Below, piece after piece: positions 33,211-40,690 of a stretch of DNA of 52,339 nt (position 1 is the stretch's first letter; every line of letters starts with the position of its first letter). This DNA comes from Kutzneria buriramensis (GTDB taxonomy: Bacteria > Actinomycetota > Actinomycetes > Mycobacteriales > Pseudonocardiaceae). The position numbers were made by a program, and so were the translations under genes. The notes beneath the pieces are model-generated. The model was not told the DNA's origin, did no database searches, and saw only the letters and a program-made list of their open reading frames with translations. The stretch lies in contig NZ_QUNO01000037.1 in the NCBI RefSeq assembly GCF_003387475.1, forward strand, positions 1-52,339. Direction: 5' to 3'.

Positions 33211-33244
33211 TCCGGGGGCCGCGGGACATGGGAGCGGCCCCGGA
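33211..33244 (+). promoter_or_regulatory. GC-rich leader hairpin upstream of the GMC gene
   Basis: An 11-base stem with one bulged G (33211-33222 with 33234-33244) encloses an 11-base loop and ends 36 bases before the GMC start codon. It could be an attenuator, a protein-binding leader, or a terminator insulating the divergent promoters. Confidence 0.4.
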
Positions 33245-33280
33245 ATCGATTTCCTTCCGGACTGGTCCCGAGGAGATTTC

Positions 33281-34756
33281 ATGCCCGAGAAAACCGGTTA
33301 CGACGTTCTCGTGCTCGGCGGCGGGGTTGCCGGCTGCGTGCTCGCGACGCGCCTGAGCGAGGACCCGAGCCGCTCGGTCTGCCTGGTCGAGGCGGGTCCC
33401 GATTACGGCCCCGACCGGGCGAAGTGGCCTGCGAAGGCCCTGGACGCGCGGGTGCTGCCGCGTGACGACGTGTGGGAGAAGCAGTCCGCGCCCTACCGCA
33501 TCCGGGCCAAGGTGGTCGGCGGCTCGTCATGTGTGAACGGCTGCTGGCACACCTGGGGTTCGGCCAGCGATTTCGCGGAATGGGCCGCGCTGGGCGGCGC
33601 TGGCTGGTCGGCCGACTCGCTGGGGCAATTCCGCCGAATCGTTGCCGAGAAGATGAGGTTGCGCGCGATTCCGGCCAGCGAATTGTCGGTGTGGAGCAGC
33701 AGCTCGCTGGCGGCCGCCGCCGAGCTGGGCTATCCGGAGGACGCCGACATGAGCGCGCCCGGGGTTGGCCCCGGCTACGGGTGTCCGCCGGTCAACGCCA
33801 TTGGCGATCTCCGCTGGAATGTGGCATTCGCCTATCTGGACGAGGCGCGGTCGCGGCCGAATCTGCGGATCTTGAGCGGCGCGACGGTGAACCGCCTGGT
33901 GCTGGCCGACGGCCGGGTGACCGGCGCCGAGGTCGACCTCGCCGGCGAGCAGGTCACCCTGACCGCGGACACCTATCTGCTGTCCGCCGGCACCTACGGC
34001 TCGCCGTCGGTGCTGCTGCGCAGCGGCATCGGCCCGGCCGAGCACCTGGCCGAGGTCGGCATCCGGACCGTCGTGGACCTGCCGGGCGTCGGCGCGAACC
34101 TGGTCGACCACTCCTGCCTGGTGCTGCCGCTGACTCCGACCGCCGAGCTGAACGCCGCGCTGCTGGCGAAGGAGGAGGCCGGCGACCTGTACGCCAGCCA
34201 GGTGGCGATCAAGGCGGCGACGGAGTTCTGCGACGAGGGCGCCTGGGACCTGCACCTGCTACCTACGGCCGGCGCGCCGCTGTTCGGCACGCTGCCGCGC
34301 GGCCGGTACGAGGTCGGCATCGCGGCGTTCCTGATGAAGCCGGCGTCGCGGGGCCGGCTGCGGCTGCGGTCCGCGGACTACGGCGTGGGGCCGGACATCG
34401 ACCCCGCGCTGTTCACCGACCCGGACGGCCGGGACCTCGCGGTCGGCCGCCGCGGCCTGGAACTGGCCGCCGAACTCGCGGCCAGCGCGCCATTGAAGGC
34501 ATGGGCCAGCCCGCGCGACGAGACCCGGCCGCAGGACGCATCCGACGAGCACCTGCGCTCGCGGGCCGGCACCTACTGGCACCCGATCGGCACCTGCGCG
34601 CTAGGTGACGTTGTCGACGGCGACGCCAAGGTGCAAGGCGTGGAGAACCTGCACGTCATCGACGCCTCGATTCTGCCGACCATCCCGCGGTCCAACACCC
34701 AGCTGCCGACGCTCGCGGTGGCGGAGATGCTGGCCGGCCGGCTGGCGAACCGGTGA
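33281..34756 (+). CDS. GMC-family FAD-dependent oxidoreductase
   Basis: A 491-residue glucose-methanol-choline oxidoreductase. The FAD-binding start is YDVLVLGGGVAGCVLATRLS (residues 6-25) with CLVEAGPD; the second signature is AKVVGGSSCVNGCWHTWG; the third is LLSAGTYGSPSVLLRSGIGP; the C-terminal catalytic pair lies in TYWHPIGTCALG (His) and IPRSNTQLPTLAVAEML (Asn). It would oxidise an alcohol to a carbonyl. No signal peptide, so cytoplasmic. ATG 33281 has a GAGGAG site. Its TGA overlaps the GTG of the following SDR, so the two probably act in sequence on one substrate. Confidence 0.9.
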   Translation: MPEKTGYDVLVLGGGVAGCVLATRLSEDPSRSVCLVEAGPDYGPDRAKWPAKALDARVLPRDDVWEKQSAPYRIRAKVVGGSSCVNGCWHTWGSASDFAEWAALGGAGWSADSLGQFRRIVAEKMRLRAIPASELSVWSSSSLAAAAELGYPEDADMSAPGVGPGYGCPPVNAIGDLRWNVAFAYLDEARSRPNLRILSGATVNRLVLADGRVTGAEVDLAGEQVTLTADTYLLSAGTYGSPSVLLRSGIGPAEHLAEVGIRTVVDLPGVGANLVDHSCLVLPLTPTAELNAALLAKEEAGDLYASQVAIKAATEFCDEGAWDLHLLPTAGAPLFGTLPRGRYEVGIAAFLMKPASRGRLRLRSADYGVGPDIDPALFTDPDGRDLAVGRRGLELAAELAASAPLKAWASPRDETRPQDASDEHLRSRAGTYWHPIGTCALGDVVDGDAKVQGVENLHVIDASILPTIPRSNTQLPTLAVAEMLAGRLANR

Positions 34757-35487
34757 CCGCGGCGGACGAACAGGTCGCGCTGGTCACCGGGGCGTCGCGG
34801 GGCATCGGCCGGGCGATCGCGGAGCAGCTGTCCGCCGCCGGCTACGCGGTGGTGATCAACCATCGGGACTCGGCCGACGACGCCGGGGCGCTGGCCCGGC
34901 GGCTCGAGCGCGGCATGGTCGTGCAGGCCGATGTCGCAGACCCGGTGGCGGTGCGGGCGATGGCCGCGCGGGTCATGGCGACCTACGGGCGGCTGGACGT
35001 GCTGGTGAACAACGCCGGCGCGACCATGCCCGGGGACTGGCGGACGCTGGCTCCGGAGACCTGGCGGCGCTGCATCGACGTGAACCTGACCAGCGTCTTC
35101 AACTGCATCCAGGTGTTCGCACCGATGCTGGCCCGCACCGGCCGGGGCCGCGTGGTGAACATCGGGTCCACCTACGCCGGCATGGGAGTCGGAGTGATCG
35201 CCGGGTACGCCGCGGCCAAGGCCGGCGTGATCGCGCTGACCACGTCGTTCGCCCGGGAGCTGGCACCGCAGGTGGCGGTGAACCTGATCGCCCCCGGCAA
35301 CATCGACACCGAGATGACCCGGTCGGTCGGGGACGAGTTCGTGCAGTCGGTGATCGACCGGACGCCGCTGCGACGGCTCGGTGATCCGGCCGACATCGCC
35401 GCCCTGGTGCGGTTCCTGGTGTCCGAGAACGCCGCGTTCATCACCGGGCAGACGATCGTGTCCGACGGCGGGCACGCGCTGGGCTGA
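34753..35487 (+). CDS. short-chain dehydrogenase/reductase (FabG-like)
   Basis: A 244-residue classical SDR. TGASRGIGRAIAEQL is the cofactor loop, VLVNNAGATMPGDWRT the NNAG motif, NIGSTYAGMG the catalytic Ser region and GYAAAKAGV the catalytic Tyr-Lys with YxxxK spacing; IAPGNIDTEMT follows. It ends ITGQTIVSDGGHALG, typical of FabG-like enzymes. The GTG at 34753 overlaps the GMC stop (GTGA). A 17-base perfect inverted repeat terminates the pair. Confidence 0.92.
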   Translation: MTAADEQVALVTGASRGIGRAIAEQLSAAGYAVVINHRDSADDAGALARRLERGMVVQADVADPVAVRAMAARVMATYGRLDVLVNNAGATMPGDWRTLAPETWRRCIDVNLTSVFNCIQVFAPMLARTGRGRVVNIGSTYAGMGVGVIAGYAAAKAGVIALTTSFARELAPQVAVNLIAPGNIDTEMTRSVGDEFVQSVIDRTPLRRLGDPADIAALVRFLVSENAAFITGQTIVSDGGHALG

Positions 35488-35492
35488 GACGC

Positions 35493-35526
35493 GCACATGC
35501 CCGGCCGCCGGCGGCCGGGCATGTGC
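35493..35526. terminator. perfect 17-bp inverted repeat, bidirectional terminator
   Basis: Bases 35493-35509 are fully complementary to 35510-35526. It lies five bases after the SDR stop and 28 bases from the end of the convergent MFS gene, so it can stop both transcripts. Confidence 0.88.
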
Positions 35527-35553
35527 GACTGGCTTGATTACACAGTTGAACGG

Positions 35554-37020
35554 TCAGACCGACGCCAGACGAGGTTCCTCGAGGACCGCGATGCGGGCGG
35601 CGGCGACGGCCGCGGTGCGCAGCGCCCATCTGGTCGTGGCGAGGAAACCCAGTACCAGTACCACAACGCCGCAACCAGCCATGAGAAGCCAGCTGGCGTG
35701 GCTGGCCGCGGGAAAGCCCGTGCGGAACGGTCCGACAACCCGGGCGGTGGCCACCGAGCCGAGGATCGCCACGCCGAGCGAGACGCCAACCTGGCGGCTG
35801 GTCGCCGCGATCCCGGACGCCACACCCGCCTGCGATCTCGGCATTCCCGACACGGCCGTGTTGGTGATGGGCGCGTTCAGCAGGCCGAAGCCGATGCCGA
35901 ACACGACGTACGCGATGACGAGATACCAGACAGGCGTGTCGGCGGCGAGCACCGAGAGCAGCCCGCCACAGACGGCGACGCCGACGCCGGCGACAGCGAG
36001 CGGCAGCCGCGGGCCACGCGCGGCGACGATGCGGCCGGACACCGGGGAGAACAGCGCCGCCGGCAAGGCCATCGGCAGCGTGATCAGGCCAGCCTGCAGC
36101 GGGGTCAGTCCCCGAACGCTCTGCAGGTACAGGGCGTTCAGGAACAGGAAGCCGGCCATGCCGGCGTAGCCGCAGACCGCCGAGACGGTCGCCGCCGTGA
36201 ACGGCACACTGCGGAAGAATCGCGGGTCCACCAAGGGATCCGTGCGGCGGCTCTCGTACCAGAGCAGCAACACCCCGGACACCGCGGCGGCGACGAGGCA
36301 GGCGATGATCGACGACGACCCCCAGCCCGCGCCAGGGCCTTCGATGATCGCGAACGTCGACGTCATCAACAGGACGATCACCAGCACCTGGCCGACCGGG
36401 TCCAGCGGGCGTGGACGGTCGGCCTTCGAGTCGGGCACGTACACCGCGGTCAGCACGATCGCCAGCACGCAGATCGGCAGGTTCAACCAGAAGATCGACT
36501 GCCAGCCGCCGGTGTCCACGAGCACCCCGCCGACCACCGGTCCCAGCGCCATGCTCAGGCCAGCCACGCCGGCCCAGACACCGATCGCCTGGGCGCGCTC
36601 CCGAGCCTCGGTGAAGGTGTTGGTGACAATGGACATCGCCACCGGGTTCAGCATCGAGCCGCCGACCGCCTGCACCATGCGGAAGGCGATCAGCGCGCCG
36701 ATGTTCGGGGCCAGGCTGCACAGCAGCGAGCCGATGCCGAAAACCGCGAGGCCGACCTGGAAGGTGCCCCGGCGGCCGAACCGGTCGGCGGTCGAGCCGG
36801 ACAACATCAGCAGGCTGGCCAGCACCAGCGTGTAGGCGTCGATCGTCCACTGTAGACCCGTGACCGGCGCGTTCAGGTCGCGCTGGATCGCCGGCAGGGC
36901 CAGGTTGACGATCGTGTTGTCCAGGCCGACGATCAGTGTGCTCATGCAACAGATCGCGAGCACCAGTGACTTGCGTCGACGGCTCAGCATGTCACCCCTA
37001 GGCAGAAGACGTCGTGACAT
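35554..37020 (-). CDS. MFS drug exporter, EmrB/QacA (DHA2) type
   Basis: A 488-residue, 14-helix exporter. Helix 1 carries LIVGLDNTIVNLALPAIQRD (motif D1 with the membrane Asp); motif A is STADRFGRRGTFQVG; motif C is AGLSMALGPVVGGVLVDTGG. The start at 37020 has a GAGGAG site inside the FAH gene end; an ATG at 36990 with AGGGG is a near-equal alternative. It is last in the GH3 chain, 16 bases after the FAH gene, so it is probably a product exporter or self-resistance pump. Confidence 0.9.
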   Translation of the reverse strand: MSRRLLPRGDMLSRRRKSLVLAICCMSTLIVGLDNTIVNLALPAIQRDLNAPVTGLQWTIDAYTLVLASLLMLSGSTADRFGRRGTFQVGLAVFGIGSLLCSLAPNIGALIAFRMVQAVGGSMLNPVAMSIVTNTFTEARERAQAIGVWAGVAGLSMALGPVVGGVLVDTGGWQSIFWLNLPICVLAIVLTAVYVPDSKADRPRPLDPVGQVLVIVLLMTSTFAIIEGPGAGWGSSSIIACLVAAAVSGVLLLWYESRRTDPLVDPRFFRSVPFTAATVSAVCGYAGMAGFLFLNALYLQSVRGLTPLQAGLITLPMALPAALFSPVSGRIVAARGPRLPLAVAGVGVAVCGGLLSVLAADTPVWYLVIAYVVFGIGFGLLNAPITNTAVSGMPRSQAGVASGIAATSRQVGVSLGVAILGSVATARVVGPFRTGFPAASHASWLLMAGCGVVVLVLGFLATTRWALRTAAVAAARIAVLEEPRLASV

Positions 37021-37036
37021 CCGAGAGTACTCCTCA

Positions 37037-37789
37037 TCATGCCGACGCCGTGGCGGCGGCGCGCACCGGGTGGGACAGCTCGCCGATGCCGCCGATGCGC
37101 ACGGTGATCTCGTCGCCGTCCCGCATCGAGCCGCCGCCGGCCGGCGTGCCGGTGAGGATCACGTCGCCGGGCAGCAGCGTCATCAGGCGGCTGCACCGGG
37201 CCACCAGCGTGCCGACATCGCGGATCATCTGACTCGTCGAGCCGTCTTGTCTGAGCTCGCCGTTGACAGTGGTGCGGATCGTCAGGTCGCCCGGGTCGAC
37301 AGCGGTGTCGATCCACGGGCCCAGTGGGCAGAACGTGTCGAAGCTCTTGGCCTTGGTCCAGTGACCGCCAGGCAGACCGACGTCCCAGGCCGTCACGTCG
37401 TTGCCACAGGTGTAGCCGTGCACCACCGAACCCCAGTCGTCCGGCGACACGTCCCGGCATCGAGCGCCGATCACGACGGCGAGTTCCCCCTCGAATCGGA
37501 CGTCCTCGGCGTTCGGCGGCAGCAGCACAGGGTCGCCGGGGCCGATCACCGCGGTCGACGGCTTCAGGTTGACCACAAGGTCGTCCGTCGTCGCCTCGCC
37601 GTAATTGCGGCCGATCACCAGCACCTTGCTCGGCCGAACCGGGGCCAGCAGTCGGACGTCGTCGAGGGCGAACTCCCCGTCCGCCAGATCGAATTCGCCG
37701 AACACGTCCCCGACGACGCGTCGGATCACACCGCCGTCGACCACCCCGTGGTCTTCTCGGCCACCGACGGAGAACCTAGCAGTCAACAC
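37037..37789 (-). CDS. fumarylacetoacetate hydrolase (FAH) family protein
   Basis: A 250-residue FAH-fold protein. The catalytic/metal core is KVLVIGRNYGEA, then the Glu pair in DVRFEGELAVVIG and the Asp in YTCGNDVTAWD, with KSFDTFCPLGPWI and ILTGTPAGGG as further family blocks. Members hydrolyse C-C bonds, decarboxylate or isomerise 2-oxo acids with Mg2+. GTG 37789 has an AGGAG site 6 bases upstream and overlaps the end of the LLM gene by 7 bases; a TTG three bases later is possible. In this operon it would act after ring or side-chain oxidation. Confidence 0.88.
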   Translation of the reverse strand: MLTARFSVGGREDHGVVDGGVIRRVVGDVFGEFDLADGEFALDDVRLLAPVRPSKVLVIGRNYGEATTDDLVVNLKPSTAVIGPGDPVLLPPNAEDVRFEGELAVVIGARCRDVSPDDWGSVVHGYTCGNDVTAWDVGLPGGHWTKAKSFDTFCPLGPWIDTAVDPGDLTIRTTVNGELRQDGSTSQMIRDVGTLVARCSRLMTLLPGDVILTGTPAGGGSMRDGDEITVRIGGIGELSHPVRAAATASA

Positions 37790-38685
37790 GTTCCACTCCT
37801 GTCTGCGAGTTCTTCCCACGCCGCCTCGGTGCGGCGCACGGCCGTCTCGGCGTCCACGTCCGGGGACCCGATCTCCGGGTCGAAGTTGGGGTCGAGAAAC
37901 GCCTCGGTCAGTCCGGTGCCGGCGAGTTCGGAGAGGTCCTCGCGGATCTTCGCCGGAGTACCGGTGAACGGCTCGTTCTCGTCGCGGGCGCGGACACGAA
38001 CCGCCACCCGGCAGGCGAACCGGAGGCGGCCCGGATCGGCGGCGGCGTCGCGCACCGCCGCCACGGACGCTCGGATCGTGGCGAAATCCGCCTTGCTGCT
38101 GCCGATCCACCCGTCGCAGCTCCGGCCGGCGCGGCGCAGCGCGCGGGGGCTGCTGCCACCCAGCAGGATCGGCGGATGCGGCGCCTGCACCGGCTTGGGT
38201 TCCATCCGGCACCGCGGGATCCGGAAGAACTCACCTTCGTGCTCGGGCGTTTCCTCGGTCCACAGATTCTTCAGCGCGGCGATGAACTCGTCGGACCGGC
38301 GGCCCATCCCCTGCTGCGCCACACCGGCCGCGGTGTGTTCCGCGTCGGAGCGGCCGATGCCCAGTCCGACGTCGATCCGGCCACCCGACAACACGTCCAG
38401 CGTCGCGACCTGCTTGGCCAGCACGGCCGGCGTGAACAGCGGGATGCCCAGCACGGCGACACCAATGCGGATGGCGTCGGTGTGCGCGGCGAGGTGGGCC
38501 ATGGTCACAATCGGGTCCAGCACGCTGCGATGCGCCGCGCCCCACGACCCGTCAACCGGCGACAGCAGCCGTTGGAAGGTCCACAGCGAGTGGTAGCCGA
38601 ACTCCTCCGCGCGCCGAGCCAGGTGAGCCAGGTTGGCCGCGGTCGCCCAGGCCCCGGAGACCGGGGCCGCAACTCCGATCTTCAC
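37783..38685 (-). CDS. luciferase-like (LLM-class) flavin/F420-dependent oxidoreductase
   Basis: A 300-residue TIM-barrel enzyme. It begins VKIGVAAPVSGAWATAANLA and continues RRAEEFGYHSLWTFQRLLSP; the nonprolyl-cis region and cofactor segment are IRIGVAVLGIPLFTPAVLAK and QVATLDVLSGGRIDVGLGIG; PHPPILLGGSSPRALRRAG is the late family block. The pattern is that of actinobacterial F420-type LLM proteins, but FMN use cannot be excluded. GTG 38685 overlaps the stop of the enolase-family gene. Roles include oxidation, reduction or monooxygenation. Confidence 0.86.
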   Translation of the reverse strand: MKIGVAAPVSGAWATAANLAHLARRAEEFGYHSLWTFQRLLSPVDGSWGAAHRSVLDPIVTMAHLAAHTDAIRIGVAVLGIPLFTPAVLAKQVATLDVLSGGRIDVGLGIGRSDAEHTAAGVAQQGMGRRSDEFIAALKNLWTEETPEHEGEFFRIPRCRMEPKPVQAPHPPILLGGSSPRALRRAGRSCDGWIGSSKADFATIRASVAAVRDAAADPGRLRFACRVAVRVRARDENEPFTGTPAKIREDLSELAGTGLTEAFLDPNFDPEIGSPDVDAETAVRRTEAAWEELADRSGTC

Positions 38686-39857
38686 CAGTCCGTCCACTTC
38701 CCGGCGCCGGCGTCCCAGCTGCGCACCTTGCGCATGTGCCGCAGCAGCGCGGCGGCCGGCACCACTCCCGTTCCGTTGCCCGTCAAGGGCTCCACCTCGT
38801 TGTTCCGCCGGTCCACGGCGAAGGCCGGCACGGTCAGCGGCTCGGCGAACCATTCGTCCGGCCGGCCGGCCTCGACGGTCACGGCGTCGAGCACGCTGGC
38901 CAGCGCCCGGCCGGCGCCCCACAGCGGGCCGGTCTCCCCCACGTGCACGCCCAGTTGGTAACCGAGCCCGGCGCCATGGGCCTGCACCGCGAGCTGGGCC
39001 GAGCGCAGCACACCGCCGCACTTCGACACCCGGATGTTGACGTAACCGGCCGCCTCGAACTCCACAGCGAGGCGCAGGTCCTGTTCGTCCACGAAGGACT
39101 CGTCCACCATGACGTCCAGGCCGGTGCTGTGCCGAAAATGCCTGAGCACGCCCCAGTCCCGCGCGGTGGTCGGCTCCTCGATCCAGGCGATGCCGAGTGC
39201 CCGCAGGCTCGGAGCCGCCGCGGCCAACTGCTCGGCCGTCCACGCGCCGTTGACGTCCACCGACACCGTTGCCGCCGTGAGCTCGCGGACGAGCTCGATC
39301 CGCCCCAGGCACTCCCCGATGTCCTTGGTCGCCTTCACCTTCACATGCCGTGGCCGGTGCGCCAGCAACTCCCGTAGCTCGGCCTCGTCCCGGCTGAGGT
39401 CGAGGACCAGCGACACCGGGATCGGGCCGTCGTCCCGACGCATCTCGGCCGGAATGTCCAGCACCAGCAAGGCATCCCGCAGCGGTCGGCCGTGGTGTCG
39501 GCAGACGGCGTCGAGCAGCGCCGTCTCCAGCGCCGCGGCGGCGGACGGCGCCGGAGCCGCGCCGCCGAGCAGACGGGACACGTCCAACCGGCCCAATGAA
39601 GACGCCGCCGACTCGAACGACCGCCAGTCGAGGACCTCGGCGAGCAGCGCGACGTCCAGGCCGGCCAGCGCCGCCACCACGGAGCCGACGGTCTCCCCCG
39701 TCACATACGGGCGGGGCGCGCCCTCGCCATACCCCCGGATGCCGTCGACGTCCACTGTGACCAGCACGGACGCGGTGGTGACACGCTTGGCACCGGCGTG
39801 GTCGAAGGACCTGATCATGGGCACCTCGGCGACGTGGATCTCGACCGAGTGGATCAT
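38682..39857 (-). CDS. enolase-superfamily enzyme, muconate cycloisomerase/dipeptide-epimerase subgroup
   Basis: A 391-residue enolase-superfamily protein. The catalytic set of the MLE subgroup is present: KxK at 173-175 (HVKVKATKD), metal ligands Asp201 (VDVNGAW), Glu in WIEEPT near 227 and Asp252 (VDES), and Lys279 (RVSKCGG). These enzymes abstract a proton alpha to a carboxylate (cycloisomerisation, syn-dehydration, racemisation or epimerisation). It is distinct from the MenC-type protein at 50340. ATG 39857 overlaps the hydrolase stop. It implies a carboxylate intermediate in this half of the cluster. Confidence 0.88.
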   Translation of the reverse strand: MIHSVEIHVAEVPMIRSFDHAGAKRVTTASVLVTVDVDGIRGYGEGAPRPYVTGETVGSVVAALAGLDVALLAEVLDWRSFESAASSLGRLDVSRLLGGAAPAPSAAAALETALLDAVCRHHGRPLRDALLVLDIPAEMRRDDGPIPVSLVLDLSRDEAELRELLAHRPRHVKVKATKDIGECLGRIELVRELTAATVSVDVNGAWTAEQLAAAAPSLRALGIAWIEEPTTARDWGVLRHFRHSTGLDVMVDESFVDEQDLRLAVEFEAAGYVNIRVSKCGGVLRSAQLAVQAHGAGLGYQLGVHVGETGPLWGAGRALASVLDAVTVEAGRPDEWFAEPLTVPAFAVDRRNNEVEPLTGNGTGVVPAAALLRHMRKVRSWDAGAGKWTDW

Positions 39858-40687
39858 CGCTCCCGCCCTCCCCGCACGAGCGCCGCCAACCAGTCCCAGT
39901 AGTCGCGGCGCGCGTCGGTGAACTCGATGTAGTGACCGTCGGCCACGAATTTCCGCTCCGTCGCCGACGGCGCCAGCGTGGTGAGGACCTGGCGCGCCGT
40001 CGGTAGGTCGATGATCCGGTCTTGTGCCGGTGTGGCTAGGAAAACCGGGTCGTCGTGCGGCGGCCAGCCGGCGACGTAGCGGTCCTCCAGTTCCACCATG
40101 ACGGCCCGGGTCCGGTCCGTGATCGACCGCAGCATCAGGGGATCCGCGGCGAGCAGCGTCAGGTATCGCGGGTCGCTGGTGTAGTCCTCGTCCTTCAACC
40201 GCACGGGCGTCATCGTCAGGCCGGCGCGCCTTCGGAGTTCGCCCAGCGCGGTGTCGTCGTGCCGACGCCGCTGCTGGCCGAGTGCGGGCGCGCAGAACAC
40301 CAGGGCGTCCACCGGCAACGGGCCACGTGCCCGCCAGGCGGCCAGCACGCTGCCGCCGAAGCTCTGCCCGACCACGACGATCCGTCGGTAGCGCGGGCGC
40401 AGCCGGGCCAACGCGGCATCACAGTCGTCGAGCACGGCGTCCACCGACGGCAGGTGTCCGCGCGGCCCACCGCTGCGACCGGAGCCACGGCGGTCCAGCA
40501 CGTGGAGTTCGACGCCACGGGCGGCCAGTGCGGGACCGGTCTCGAACAGCCAACCGCCGTGGCTCTGAATGCCGTGAATGTAGAACACCGCCACGTCCGC
40601 GCCGGATGAATGCCAGCAGTGCAGTTTCAGCTCGGTACCATCGCCAGTGCAGACGTGGTCGAGCGAAAACGAGGTCCGTGTCACCAT
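39854..40687 (-). CDS. alpha/beta hydrolase (lysophospholipase-like)
   Basis: A 277-residue serine hydrolase. The oxyanion region is VFYIHGIQSHGGWL; the nucleophile elbow is VVVGQSFGGSVLA; the acid is the Asp in PAQDRIIDLPTAR; the base is His in VADGHYIEFTDAR. The Hydrolase_4 (monoacylglycerol lipase-like) pattern fits. It starts 3 bases after the GH3 stop and overlaps the next gene by ATGA. It could release an ester/amide or act as an acyltransferase with the GH3 enzyme. Confidence 0.88.
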   Translation of the reverse strand: MVTRTSFSLDHVCTGDGTELKLHCWHSSGADVAVFYIHGIQSHGGWLFETGPALAARGVELHVLDRRGSGRSGGPRGHLPSVDAVLDDCDAALARLRPRYRRIVVVGQSFGGSVLAAWRARGPLPVDALVFCAPALGQQRRRHDDTALGELRRRAGLTMTPVRLKDEDYTSDPRYLTLLAADPLMLRSITDRTRAVMVELEDRYVAGWPPHDDPVFLATPAQDRIIDLPTARQVLTTLAPSATERKFVADGHYIEFTDARRDYWDWLAALVRGGRER

Positions 40688-40690
40688 CGG

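Noticed and set aside
31746-33280. Full StrR-type operators in the cluster promoters
   Set aside because: Only partial matches (GTTCAAC at about 33131, CGAAC-GTTCG at 31780-31795) without the second arm at the right distance.
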